This document shows, piece by piece, positions 12,650 through 23,540 of a stretch of 64,000 nt of DNA. The stretch spans positions 42,572,811 through 42,636,810 of the forward strand of contig OY282605.1 of NCBI GenBank assembly GCA_958298945.1, in the 5' to 3' direction. The stretch's first letter is position 1; every line of letters begins with the position of its first letter. Made by a program: the position numbers and the translations under genes. Origin of the DNA: Atherix ibis (taxonomy: Eukaryota > Arthropoda > Insecta > Diptera > Athericidae). Below the pieces are notes generated by a model. The model was not told the DNA's origin. It saw only the letters and a list, made by a program, of their open reading frames with translations, and did no database searches.

Positions 12650-13170
12650 TAACGTAACGACAAAACTTAAATAATTAAATAAATTAAAATATTTATCCAA
12701 CATCTAAATTTTAATTATTTTCTATTTAACTTTACTTTCTAAAGTTTTTTAGATAATTATACTAGAGTATATTTTACAAAACTTATAATCAAACGAGTAT
12801 AAGCCCATCTTCCTAACGTTGCTAAGCAAACTGACTGGTTCTAATAATTTTAATACTTTTTTATAATTTTCCATTCCAAATTTCAAAGCTATTCTTAAAG
12901 CTATTCATAAAGACCACATTTCTCATAAAAATCATCTATTGTCCTTTTTCCAAAAATTGCCTACTATCATTGAGTTGTTAAGTGCCATTTTTACATAATC
13001 CTCGACTAGCCTTTCCATAATAATTTTGCCCCACATCATATCATACATTCTCTATGCCCAAAATAAAATTTTATGAAATGAAATTTTTAAAAATTAAAAA
13101 AATTAACTGAGGAATTTTTGTTAAATTAAACCATTTGTCAGGCAAGTACTTCCTATCATTTGCTTATATA
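12650..13170. other. AT-rich spacer, no gene seen
   Basis: Low-complexity A/T sequence between the DDE relic array and the next mariner terminus. No coding or RNA feature is visible. Confidence 0.5.
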
Positions 13171-13660
13171 TAAGGGTTTTATGATTAATACCTGGCCTTA
13201 ATGCGAAAAAATACATTTGTACGTGTAAAATTTATTTTATTATTTAACAGAGTGCGTTTTGATTCGAATACACTTAATCCACCGATTTTCCATTTTTATA
13301 TCTCATCTAAGAATACATTCTCTTCAATCCTTCAAAATAGGCATTTATTTTAGCAATCACCTCATCCTCTGCTACAAATCTTTTTCCGTTAGGCGATTTT
13401 CTTTTATTCTGAAGTAGGAAATAGTTTCTGGGGGCTAAATCTGTCGAAAATGATGGGATCAAAATCAATTCGTATTCTATGGAATTTTGACATGACCATG
13501 ACTTGACTAATCAAGTTGCCTTGATCTTCTTTGATGTCGGTTTACCATGAAAAGCACATTATTTGAACTGTTTTTGTTTATCTCTGGTGTATTGTGATGA
13601 ATTCATTGATTTTCAACAGTTATGAAGCGACCCCAAAAATCTTATCTAATTTACGATATA
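13171..13660 (-). mobile_element. Mariner relic, C-terminal part (TIR family AAGGGTT..TAATACCTGG)
   Basis: The left end follows TA at 13169-13170 and reads roughly TAAGGGTTTTATGATTAATA then CCTGG. Read on the minus strand, 13410-13640 resembles RFITVE..IHHYTPEI, the first-Asp region of irritans/lineata-type mariners, with the Asp changed. Near 13340-13440 it resembles NYFLLQN...GKRFVAEDEVIAKINAYFEGL, the C-terminal region. The part between, with the second and third Asp, is deleted or scrambled. The N-terminal half is missing because the copy ends where the inverted-repeat element at 13661 begins. Confidence 0.65.
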
Positions 13661-13853
13661 CGAGGGCTGTATGATAAATACCTGATCCTCAGCAAGAGAT
13701 TAAATGGCTTTCACTAACAAACTAAATGACATCAACTAGTTAAAAATTTGTCAGGATTTTTTCAAACACTTATATTTCTGAAAAATAGAGTTATTTTAAT
13801 AGTAGCAGCAATATCTCTTACCAAGGATCAGATATTAATCAAACAATATTATC
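13661..13853. mobile_element. MITE with mariner-type TIRs (CGAGGGCTGTATGATAAATA)
   Basis: The left end CGAGGGCTGTATGATAAATA follows TA at 13659-13660. The right end is its imperfect inverse (near 13830-13853, 'cagatattaatcaaacaat'). Inner arms also pair: 'tgatcctcagcaagagatta' versus the complement of 'tatctcttaccaaggatca'. At about 190 bp with no coding capacity it fits a non-autonomous element of the mariner family at 13171 and the MITE at 54543. Confidence 0.7.
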
Positions 13854-13859
13854 GTTTAT

Positions 13860-14396
13860 TCTCAACTAGATTAGATTAAAAAATTTTGAATAAAAAATTT
13901 ATCTTAAAAACCTCTTTAACTTATCTAATAAATATTTACATTAACTATTCTACCAAATTATCTTTAATCAATATTAAATTGTTTTTTTTTTAGAAGAAAA
14001 AAAAACAACAAAAAGATAATAATAGTAATTTCGAATATAAATTGAAATATGTTTACTTTTATATGAACTCTTCTGACTTGGGCAAAAAGAATTTATTCTT
14101 CATTAAACTTACTCAATTGAAAATTTTTCCATTTAATAATGTTGAAAAGAATCGTTTTTTTTTTTTTATAAAAATTTTCTCCTCTGACATTTTAACTTTT
14201 AACTTTGATAAAAAAAAAAACTTTTCATTATTTTTTCCCTTCCAACAAACAAATGAGATTCAAGACCGAAAAAAAAAGAAAAACTTCAAATAAAATACTA
14301 ACATAATATTATTAGAATATAAAAATTATGAAAATTATAAAAGGAATAAGTAGAAGAGGAAAAAAAAACCAACAACAAAATAATAATAATAATAAT

Positions 14397-14428
<32 letters not shown>

Positions 14429-15790
14429 GAACAAGAAGAAAAGCTTAAACTTCATTATTTATTGAAAGTAAATTGTGTGTGAATTAAATGGTTACCAGAT
14501 CAAGTTGTGGAAAATTGAAAACTTTAACGTGAACACATCAAAATTGATGGGAACTTTTGGCGGAAAAGGGGAGCCTTACGCCTTAATCTGACATCATTTC
14601 GTTCTAAGTGAAATGCCGAGAAAGTTACGAAAATTGAAAATATAAATCAAATTTTTATTTATTTCTCTAAGAGGCTTAGTCGGACGATACGATACTACCA
14701 TCGATCTGTATACTCGTCCTTTTTGCTGGCTCTCTTTATGCTATCACAAGTTCGCATTCGAAGCAAAATATTTATGCGCATCCAATCTCTCAAAATTCAC
14801 TCCTCTGTCCCGCATATGCGAATTATCTAATATATATTGTATATGCTCATATGGAAATATAAATAGGTACATATGCGTAGGATGTTTTGAATTTCTATGA
14901 AATGATATATGGTCTAGCTGATGAAACCTATAAATACTAACGTGCATATACTAGAACATACTGACTAGATATACATACTAATAATGCTACTAAGGCGGTA
15001 GTATCTTTTACATAATGACTTTGCCCAGCCAACAACACCACCAAACCCCAACCACCCCCACCACCATCACCCACACGATAGAACGCATATATTCATTCAC
15101 CCGCTAGTCAGTGCCATGATTTAAATGGAAGGATGGTAGCTTATAGAATCGATGGACGTAATGGAGAAGATGATATAAATATGGGTCTAGTGTCATATAT
15201 TATCCTTACTGTGAATATTATTTGGTTTTGTTATTCGACCATGTAAGATGGGATTATCTTTATCGTGACCGTCTTTTTACTAAAGAAATGTAGATAGATA
15301 CTTAAATACGTTGCCATAGCATAATAAATTGATAAATATTGAAATTTACAAATTGTTTTATTAGATTGTATGCAATAGTGTAATCCCTATTGTTTAATAT
15401 TCTTAGATAAAGTTTTTCCTTTAATGGATTTTCATCAACGATTAATCAATCAGAAAAATAAAGAATAGAGAATTTTATGATAACCCCATAATTTATTTAT
15501 TATAACTTAAATAAAGAGAATCTATTTTTTTATTTCTATATCCTTTTAAAAGGAGAATTTCATAAAATATTTTTTTTTTTTTGCTATTAAAGAGTGCAAC
15601 CATTTTATTAAATAGTTTTTAAAAGTATATATTTTTTTTAAATAATATTTATTGAGTATAAAATTTGCCATTTTATAATAAAATTTTTTTATTTACCATA
15701 TAATATGATAAAATAACAAAAAAAAAAAAAAACACTACAAAAGTGGTCATTCTGCCCTAGGCTTGATTGCTGTTTTACTAAAACAGGACA
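13860..15790. other. AT-rich spacer with AAT microsatellite
   Basis: This stretch contains long poly-A runs, an AAT array, and a less AT-rich zone at 14480-15260 including a C-rich patch near 15035-15080 (CCACCCCCACCACCATCACC). I cannot assign that zone to a gene; it could be unique host sequence. Reading frames here are biased and unsupported. Confidence 0.45.
14381..14428. repeat. (AAT)n microsatellite
   Basis: About 48 bp of TAA/AAT triplets with one 'tatta' interruption. Confidence 0.9.
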
Positions 15791-15792
15791 TA

Positions 15793-16855
15793 CGAGGGTC
15801 ATTCAACATGTACTTAGCCTACAAAAGAAAAACGACAATTTTGGAAAGGTGGCAATTTATTTTACCACATAATCTCCTTCAAGCTCGATACACTTGGCCC
15901 AGCAATGCTTTAACTGTTTTAACCCGTCCACAAAATACATTTTCTCGAGGGAAGCAAAATAGACGTCCGTGGCGACGATGACTTCCTCATTCGACCCAAA
16001 TCTATTCCCGGCGAGTGATTTTTTCAGGTTTGGAAACAAAAATTAGTCACAGGGGGCCAAATCTGGAGAGTACGGTGGATGGGGCACCCATTTTTTGGTA
16101 GCGCAATTCGACACACCTTGTGAATCTCAGAAAACGGTGGCCATCACCTTTCCGGCCGATCGAACAGTCTTCGCCTTCTTCGGAGCACGTTCGCCGGGTA
16201 AAGTCCACTGTGTCGACTGTTCCTTGGTCTCTGGTGTGTACCAGTGAATCCATATTTCGTCGACGGTCACGAAACGATGCAAGAACTTCGCTGGATTGCA
16301 CTGAAACAGAGCCAAACACGTCGCCGATGTGGTCTCACTGTTGCACTTGTTTTCCGGTGTGAGCAAAAGCGGCACCCATCGCGCCGACAGCTTTCTCATA
16401 CCCAGTTCTTCGTGTAGAATATGATGCACCGTTCCTACTGCGATGCCCACAGTCTCAGCTATCTCGTGAACCTTCAATCGACGGTCTGCAAACACGAGAT
16501 CGTGGACTTTTTTAACGTTTTCCTCCGTAGCAGCCGTTTTCGGGGCACCTGAGCGTGGCTCATCAAAAACCGACGTGCGGCCACGAACAAACTCGTTGAA
16601 CCAATTCTTGATTTCGCTGTGCGTTTTCCCTTCCAAAAACAAGAATCTAATCACCGAACGATATTGTTATTTTTCCATTTTTGTGCAACCGACCAACACG
16701 CTCGCTTTCAAAGGCTTTCAAAACAAAACTAATGAAGGGAATCAACTGAAACTTTGACAATAGACTATTAAAAGAATGTACTATACGATGGTAAACTTTT
16801 TTTGTGACAGCAGTTCCATCGGGCGGTGAGGCTAAGTACTTGTTGAATGACACTC
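15793..16855 (-). mobile_element. irritans-type mariner, copy E, internally deleted
   Basis: The left end CGAGGGTCATTCAACATGTA follows TA at 15791-15792. The right end is the inverse with a few changes (...GTACTTGTTGAATGACACTC, then TA). The same TIR and the same transposase family occur at 63166, so the two are copies of one element. The length, about 1.06 kb, reflects internal deletions in the minus-strand transposase. Confidence 0.9.
15857..16678 (-). pseudogene. irritans-type mariner transposase, copy E, broken
   Basis: The start at 16678 gives MEK, then a stop at codon 4, where the copy at 63345 has MEKEQYRSV. The first HTH is partly deleted (EIKNWFNEF lacks the DHLDAVYGDSSP-type stretch). 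A long open segment (16127-16654) covers the second HTH, WVPLLLTPENK, the first Asp (TVDEIWIHWYTPE) and SAGKVMATVF. The next ~85 codons, including the second Asp, are missing. The third Asp survives in DLAPCD but is followed at once by a stop. The C-terminus (15857-16039) is intact, ending CIELEGDYVVK. This is a dead copy. Confidence 0.9.
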
Positions 16856-16914
16856 TATTCTACAACAAAGAACTCAGTTATCACTCGGTAGAGTAAGATT
16901 ACCCTGTATAAGAA

Positions 16915-17610
16915 CCTCAAAAAAATTACTATCTAGTGTGGATTTTGGTCTGAAGGTATAATTAACCCGTATTTCTAGGAAAATGAAGAAGCAGACACAG
17001 TTACTGTTAACTCTAAGCGCTATGGCGATTGAAAACTAAATTTTCTAAAGTTTAAACTTGACATTTTTAATTTGAACTATATGCAATTTTAACAAACCGC
17101 CGTCAAAAGTAACAGAGCGCCATAAATTTTGGCTTCATTACACAAGAAGTTGCCAGGACGCGTAATTTCGAGATTTGGCAAGGTAAATTGGTCTACAAGA
17201 TGCTGTAGCGTCTTTTCTTAAACATTTTTTTATAAAATATCATATTTAAAAAATATTTTTACTTTAGAGAATTTAAATACCAAATTCCGTCAAGTAATAG
17301 CTGAATTACAGACAGAAATATGGCAAAAAAAAACCATAAAAATTTTCATAAAAAGGGCCGAACCCTTCAAAAATATTATGGTAATTATTTAAGTAATACT
17401 ATTTTATTTATATAATGGCATAATAAAATTAATACAGTTAAATTAAAATTTTATAAAAATCTTAATAATAAATATTTTTGATTTAAATTTATTTTCCAAA
17501 TTGAAAATTTGATAATCTTTTATGAAAAATATGTTTGATTTTGCCCTAACACAAAAACACAATATTTTCAAAATAGTATTTTTAATAGAAAAAAAAACTC
17601 TTCACTCAAC
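16915..17610 (+). mobile_element. DDE transposase relic (C-terminal half), second locus
   Basis: This repeats the family seen at 11-12.6 kb. Translation near 16960-17020 gives ENEEADTVTVNSKRY and near 17150-17210 KLPGRVISRFGKVNW, both typical of the C-terminal half of DDE_3-type Tc1/mariner-superfamily transposases. The second-Asp region and the TPLDFF-type third box are not intact. It continues into AT-rich 3' sequence that includes 'tataatggcataataaaat', shared with the next copy. Confidence 0.65.
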
Positions 17611-17619
17611 TTCTTAAAA

Positions 17620-18195
17620 GTGTTTTTCTAAAGTTTAAACTAGACGATTTTAATTTAAACTATATGAAATTTTAATAAGACGGCGTCAAAAGCCAACAAG
17701 TACGCAATAAATTTTGACTTTATTAGACAAAAAGGTCCAAGGACGCGTAATATCGAGAATTAGTAAAGTAAATTGGTCTCCAAGATACTGTAGCATATTT
17801 TTTGTTAAAAATTTTATAAAATATTATATATACGTTGATAATATTTTTACTTAAGCTAATTGAAAAATCAAATTCCGTCAATTAATTGCCGAATTAGTGG
17901 CCCAAATGTGCCAGAGAGGCATAAAACAATTCTGAAAAGGGCCGAGCCCTTCAAAAAGTTTTTGAGTAGAATTTTTTTATTTATATAATGGCATAATAAA
18001 ATCAATATATTTAAATTAAAATTTTATAAAAATCTTAATTATAAATATTTTTTTATTTAAATTTATTTTTCAAATTGAAAATTGGATATATCTTTATGAA
18101 AAAATTTGTTTGATTTGCCACTTAAACACAAATACAAAATTTTCAAAATAATTCTTTTAATAGAAAAAACTTTTCACTCAATTTTTTAAATAAAA
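17620..18195 (+). mobile_element. DDE transposase relic, third locus, tandem to the second
   Basis: It starts with the 'tctaaagtttaaactagacga' landmark also found at 17040-17055, runs through 'ggacgcgtaatatcgagaatt' (matching GRVIS...), and ends with the same 'tataatggcataataaaatc' tail as its neighbour. The upstream GPYFFEN block is absent. The two copies lie head to tail about 590 bp apart, so this pair is probably a local duplication. Confidence 0.6.
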
Positions 18196-18199
18196 TATA

Positions 18200-18945
18200 T
18201 CGAGATGGAACTTCTGATCATGACATCATTGGGATTTACATAAATTTTCCATTAACTACTCAGAATAATGAAAAAACACTACAGTCAAAGTAATACTGGT
18301 AGTACTGGTACTCATCTAAATCTCATATTAAATATTATAATAAAAAATAACCAAAAAGTAATGGTCTAGAACTGAGACATATTAAGATTTATTGTCACGA
18401 ATTAAAAGGGGTAGTTAATATGAATAGTCCCGCATGTATTGAAATGTGTACATAACTCAGACCAATAATTCTGGTCGAATACAAATTTAGAATATTTCTT
18501 TAGCAAATGAACAGACGTCAATAACAAAAACCCTGTTTACTAATGAATAGTTAATCAATATTGTGTGGGGCATATTTTTACGTTCGGCAAAGTAAACTAG
18601 TTACACAAGTACGTATATCGAACTTGGCAGATTTTCCTTCTTAGTACATAGTCGCACCAAAAAGGATGTTATTTAAAAAATTTACGGCTTCCTCGATTTA
18701 ACAATATTTCGATAATTTTTGGTTTAAAATATTTACATCTTATATCACATAATGTTTTTTTCTATACAAAAGAATATTTGTAAAATCTTAAAATTTTTCT
18801 AGTTTAACTATCAGATTCTATAAAGATCCTAAGTATTACCATAACCCATCGAGAAAGACGACAGGTTAAAACTCTGCTAAATGAAGAAATTCCATTTAAA
18901 ATATATATTAAAAATTCTAATTGGTAGTAAATATAACATCCGACA
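18200..18945. other. AT-rich spacer, no gene seen
   Basis: No element termini or coding signal could be recognised. It carries a small 'tactggtagtactggtac' repeat at 18294-18312. Confidence 0.45.
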
Positions 18946-18949
18946 TAGT

Positions 18950-19560
18950 GATGCTCCTGGGGTTTTTTGGGCTGAACGGAGCTTTATTATTTCACTTTAT
19001 GTCAAAATTTTGGCTTAAGCTGAATTTAGAACCATTGTATAAGACAATATCTAAAAGAGCTCTTCATCTATGATAGGCTTCCGGACATAGTGACATTCCA
19101 GGAAACTATAAAGTAGATAAGTTAGCCAGAAATGGCACTAGGCTAGATTCCCCCACTGTTACAGAGGAGGCGTACATGCCCATAAGGACGGCTACACACC
19201 TTATTTTGTTATGTTCAGTTAAGTTCATGCACGATAGGTGAAGCTATTTTGACACGTGTCACATATCTAGATCAGAAAAGAACACAAAGCCTACTGAGCA
19301 CAAGTAGAGCTCATATTAGCATGCTGACCGGGATCATTACATATTAGGAGAGAAACACGCTTGATATCTAGGTTTCCCCGCAAAAAACTACTGTCGTTGC
19401 TGTAAAGACGAAGATTAAGAGGAGACGATTTCCCACCTTTTATCTTTATGCCCAGATATTCATCATGAGGAACACTAGGTAATTTTTCTTGGATGATTTG
19501 AGTGATTTGGACTTCCAAATAGTGTCCGACTGAAATAGTGGACAGCTACTCTAACCTAAC
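18950..19560 (+). mobile_element. I-clade LINE relic, RNase H end and CCHC tail
   Basis: On the plus strand near 19085-19190 translation gives GHSDIPGNYKVDKLARNGT, the terminal RNase H block (GHxxIxGNxxADxLAR) with the catalytic Asp position still D in VDKLAR. Near 19310-19420, over several frames, it gives LTG..H..IRR.A..IGVSPxPYCRNCxxD, the conserved tail with zinc-knuckle cysteines. The 3' end near 19540-19560 reads 'ctctaacctaaccc', a tail type seen in some I-clade LINEs. The rest of ORF2 is absent, so this is a 5'-truncated, decayed copy. Confidence 0.65.
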
Positions 19561-19564
19561 CCAA

Positions 19565-20150
19565 CTATTTAGAGGAGCATTTTTAACTTTATCAATAGGC
19601 TCTCTACTTATCAAACGGGTCCGCAGCTTTTCTATTATCATTCTTATCAATTTCTTCAAAAACTTATTGTACAATATAAAAACTTTCGTTGCTCTGACTA
19701 TACTGAATTTCTCAACCTTCCGTCCCAACCTCTGAATTTCCAACCTTCGTTCCCTTATTCGTTCCCTTATTTCCAACCAACTGGAAACCATGATTAACAA
19801 AAGACCTTAGTGAGTCAATATCGTTGGACAGGTATAAAAAACTAAATACTGATCCGTCGTTCTATACGATATTGTAGAATCTTCTCTTTTAGACAAGCTC
19901 TATATTATGGATATTGGTAGAGATAACAGTTACATCATCATCCTCAGCGCATTCCTGGAAGCCATTTGTAATTCATCGAACAATCCTGTTCTCAACAATA
20001 GTCAGCATATTCTGCTTAAAAACTGGAGTACTGAATACTATTGGATTTCAAGTCATGTAAAAATTTAACAATTTATTATAAAAGAAAACTTAAAGTACGT
20101 TCCTCTCAGTCGACTTAAATTCGAGATTTTAATATTTTAGAAAACAATGA
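19565..20150. other. Unassigned spacer
   Basis: It contains a short direct repeat ('ttcgttcccttattcgttccctta', 19747-19770). Overlapping frames at 19538-19735 (+) and 19546-19800 (-) have no recognisable family. Nothing else is supported. Confidence 0.4.
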
Positions 20151-20249
20151 AGATTGTATATAGAAAACCGGTTCTGGAGCAGTATGAATTTGGGCGCTTC
20201 TCGCAAGAGAGTGCTTACTAGTTTTACGATGTAGCATGGCTCTGGCGTG

Positions 20250-20267
20250 TTCTAGAAGACTCCAGAA
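20250..20267 (+). promoter_or_regulatory. Heat-shock element, four units, one mismatch
   Basis: The sequence TTCTAGAAGACTCCAGAA holds alternating TTC/GAA pentamers in the HSF-binding pattern nTTCnnGAAnnTTCnnGAAn. The third unit is CTC instead of TTC. Confidence 0.65.
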
Positions 20268-20351
20268 AACCGGTTTCAGAGCATAATGAAAGCAGGCGCG
20301 AATCGCGAGAGAGAGATTAGTAGTTTTGCGACGTACCAGGGCTCTGGCGTG

Positions 20352-20369
20352 TTCTAGAAGATTCCAGAA
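20352..20369 (+). promoter_or_regulatory. Perfect four-unit heat-shock element
   Basis: The sequence TTCTAGAAGATTCCAGAA is a flawless run of four inverted nGAAn units, the consensus for trimeric heat-shock factor. It lies 102 bp from the previous site, in the next repeat unit. Confidence 0.75.
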
Positions 20370-20545
20370 AACCGGTTTCAGTGCATTATGTATACGAGCG
20401 CTGCTCGCAAGAGAGAATTTAGTCTAGTTTTAGTTTCAGTTCAGTTGTAGTTGTAACAGCGGTTGGAGCAGATGCTGCGTAATTTGTGTAGCATTTATTT
20501 TTGTCTTTTATTCTATCCATCGAATCTAAGTTGCATCGTAATACT

Positions 20546-23540
20546 ACAGTATGGTTACAGAATATATAGTAGTTATCAACACACTACATTACTCTACATT
20601 CAAAGTAACGGAGTTAAGAGAAATATAAAAAAAAATTTTTTAAATAATTGGTTCAAAACTAATGAACGTTTTTCTAGATACTCAAGCTATGAGTATCTAA
20701 AGAAACATTTTTTACCTGAATTTTAATTTGAATCTTATATGTTTTTTTGAATTTTTGTATTACTTTATACGGCCTTTGATTAAGGTTGGAATTTTTCTAT
20801 TTTTCTATCAACGCGGATACAAAAATATTTGTACAATTTTTAATCGAAAAGGTACAAAAACTTTAGAATTTTGGATAATTAGACAATTAGTTAGTGTCAG
20901 TTTTGGCAAAGTATCCCTCAGCTACTGAAGGGTCCGCATTTACAGGCACCTCTGCTACAGAAGGAATTGAAGAATCTCTATCCATAAACTAATTTATTCA
21001 ATATGTTTTTCTTCTTCCAACTGTCGGAAAACGAGACTTAAACTTATACTGCAATATTGCAGAAATTACAACTTTTCTGACCAATAATACCGGAGTTATG
21101 AGTGGTATTACTAAAGAAGGAACTAAATATTTTCATCTAATTTGCGTGCATCCCCAAGAAGTAGTCGTTAGTATAATCAATGTAATCATATATAAAAAAA
21201 TAAATAGGAGATTTTAATAATTTGTCAAAATATCGTTCAGCTTGCGTGCTCTACTAAAATTATTTTAACAAAGTCAAATATCAATACCAACTTAAAGATG
21301 AAAATCTTTTTAGAAAGCTTCATAAATCTATGAATTAAATATATCTTAAAAATCTCAGTTAAACATAATTATATGAATGCAAAAAAAAAAAAAAATACTT
21401 TAATTAAAATAATTATATTCAGCAAATAATGCACAAAATTAATTTAAATTATATTTTCAAGTAAGTAAATAAAATACAAATTCTTTTACCATATTTATGT
21501 TAAAGTTTGTTTATCTTTTAAAGCAGCTCCATCTTTAGGAATATCTCTTCAATAGAAAACAAATAAAAAAATCATAATAAAAATAATGAAAACCGACAGG
21601 AAAGAATTTTAAAGTAGAAAAATATAAATAGTAGATGGAAAATACTTCAACAGTTTCCTGTTGATTTTTAGATGACAAATAAAATAATAACCATGACAGT
21701 GATGACTTCACTAGTACGAGCACTTGTACACCGCTAAGTACTTTATATTCTAGTCGATAAGAATGACAAAAGTTAATTTATCGTACTAGTTTTATAGCTC
21801 AAGGCAATCAATTCTGTACTTTACCACTTATACTACAATAACAGGAGTAAATTCAAGCTAAAAAACTACATTTTAGCCAGATTTATTTCAACAAATATTG
21901 AAAAAGAATCAAAAGAAAGCAAATTATTTTTTCTTTAAATTTTAACAGAGTTTGTTTTAAAATTAAAATCACAACGAAAAATTAATAATAATAATATTAT
22001 TTTAATATAAATATTTAAAGATTTTGGTTTATTAGGGATTTTTTTTTATGGTATTTATTTTTTATTTAAACCGAAAATAACTTTATGGATTGCAGTATTC
22101 TTACTTAAAACTATTGTATTGTATTTGTCTAGTGGAAAGGAATTGAAAGAAATTACCCTGAGAAAAAAAATAAATAATGGAAGAAAAATTGTTTTTGTTT
22201 TCTATTTATTGTTTTTCTTTAGTCCTACTACAATTTTATCCCTTCCTGCCTACAGGATGACATTAAAAAACAATTTCTTATAAAAGTAGATAAGCCCTGA
22301 GAATGTGCGGATGTTTGCTTTCATTCTAACTTTCCAACTCTATGGCCGAGCGTTCATCCCCATCTAGCCGTTAGTAAAGAATAACAAATTTTCATCCCTT
22401 ATTTCCCAATATATATATATATATACATATAATCATATGTATACGTCAATATAAGACTGCTGAGTTGCTTTCTACTACTTTTCTCTCCTTTTCTGGTATG
22501 CTTTTGGTTACTTTTAAAAAAAATTGGCGTATCTGTATCTCGAAAACATTCATCTATATTGGCCCGTTGACTAATCGAGTAGTACAAGTCCGAGGACTTG
22601 GCTCTCATCCTTTATTATAGTAACGATAGTGTTTGTAAAATAGAAATATAAATGTAATACTAACGAAATAAACGAAAAGCTAAAAGATTACATTGTAACT
22701 GTAGAGAGGGTGACTGCCATGATGAAAATTCACATCGTAAACAAACTGTATACCCATCCAACTATATTCAAGTTTACAGTGAGGGAAAATCGTAAAAACA
22801 GGAAAATGGCAGTAACCTAGAAACGTGCTTAACTTATATATGACGAGTTAAAACGAGCTGAAATTAAATATACACTCCTAGTCTGCCTGCCTTCAACTCT
22901 CTGGACACAAACAAGGTCATATCAAAATTGAATCGTTCCCTCTTTTGCGCACTATTTTTTTTCCATCCACATAGGACTAAAGTTGGCTAAACTTAAAAAA
23001 ATAACTAATGATAAGAATAATATTTTAGGTGTAGGCGTAAAAAGAAAACTAAATATAATAATAAGTTCTCGATTATATACGGTTGAAGCAATTTATTTAG
23101 AACAAAAATAAATCTCAATAATATGATTAAGATATAATACAAAATCATAGTTACCAGTTATAATATCTTAATAAAGTTTCAGATTTTCATAATCTACTTT
23201 GCGGGGTTTTTTTATTAAAGATGATTCCACTTTTATTTATTTAAGTTATATTTTCATAAAAATATCCTATATTATTTTATAGTCAAATTAATATTATTTG
23301 AAAAAAAAATATATTTTTTATTTTCGTATTTTTATTTAAATATTTATTTTTAAACACCAAAATTGATATAAAATTAAAAGAATAGCTAAAATATTTGCGA
23401 AATTTAGCAAAAGCATAAATAATTTATAAAAATTAATAACTCTAAGTAAGCCCAACTACACATTTTCTGTCAACCCAATTATTTGACAAACATAAAGAAT
23501 ATCTATTATTATAGGTAAATTTGCAATTTTATATTTTTAA
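20546..23540. other. AT-rich region downstream of LTR, no intact gene
   Basis: Directly after the LTR-like block, 20875-20990 (+) can be read as AKYPSATEGSAFTGTSATEG, less biased than its surroundings and perhaps a trace of a gag-like leader of the LTR element; this is speculative. From 21,150 on the sequence is A/T-rich, with a TA run at 22410-22423. No other feature is supported. Confidence 0.4.

Larger units (their letters stand above)
20163..20545 (+). mobile_element. LTR-like sequence with 102-bp U3 repeats and heat-shock elements
   Basis: Three units with the landmark GAAAACCGGTT (20163, 20265, 20367) repeat at exactly 102 bp. Each unit has a GAGA-like CGCRAGAGAG box. The last two carry extended heat-shock elements. 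Downstream comes a shared leader: 'gaatttagtctagttttagtttcag', 'tttatttttgtc', 'tatccatcga' and 'catcgtaata'. The same modules in the same order appear inverted at 28.0-28.6 kb, where they adjoin a gypsy-like pol terminus, so I infer this is a solo or truncated 5' LTR. A TCAGTT initiator-like site lies near 20435-20445. LTR ends and PBS are not certain. Confidence 0.6.

Noticed and set aside
14381..14428. AAT repeat as a CRISPR-like or satellite array
   Set aside because: It is a simple trinucleotide microsatellite without spacers.
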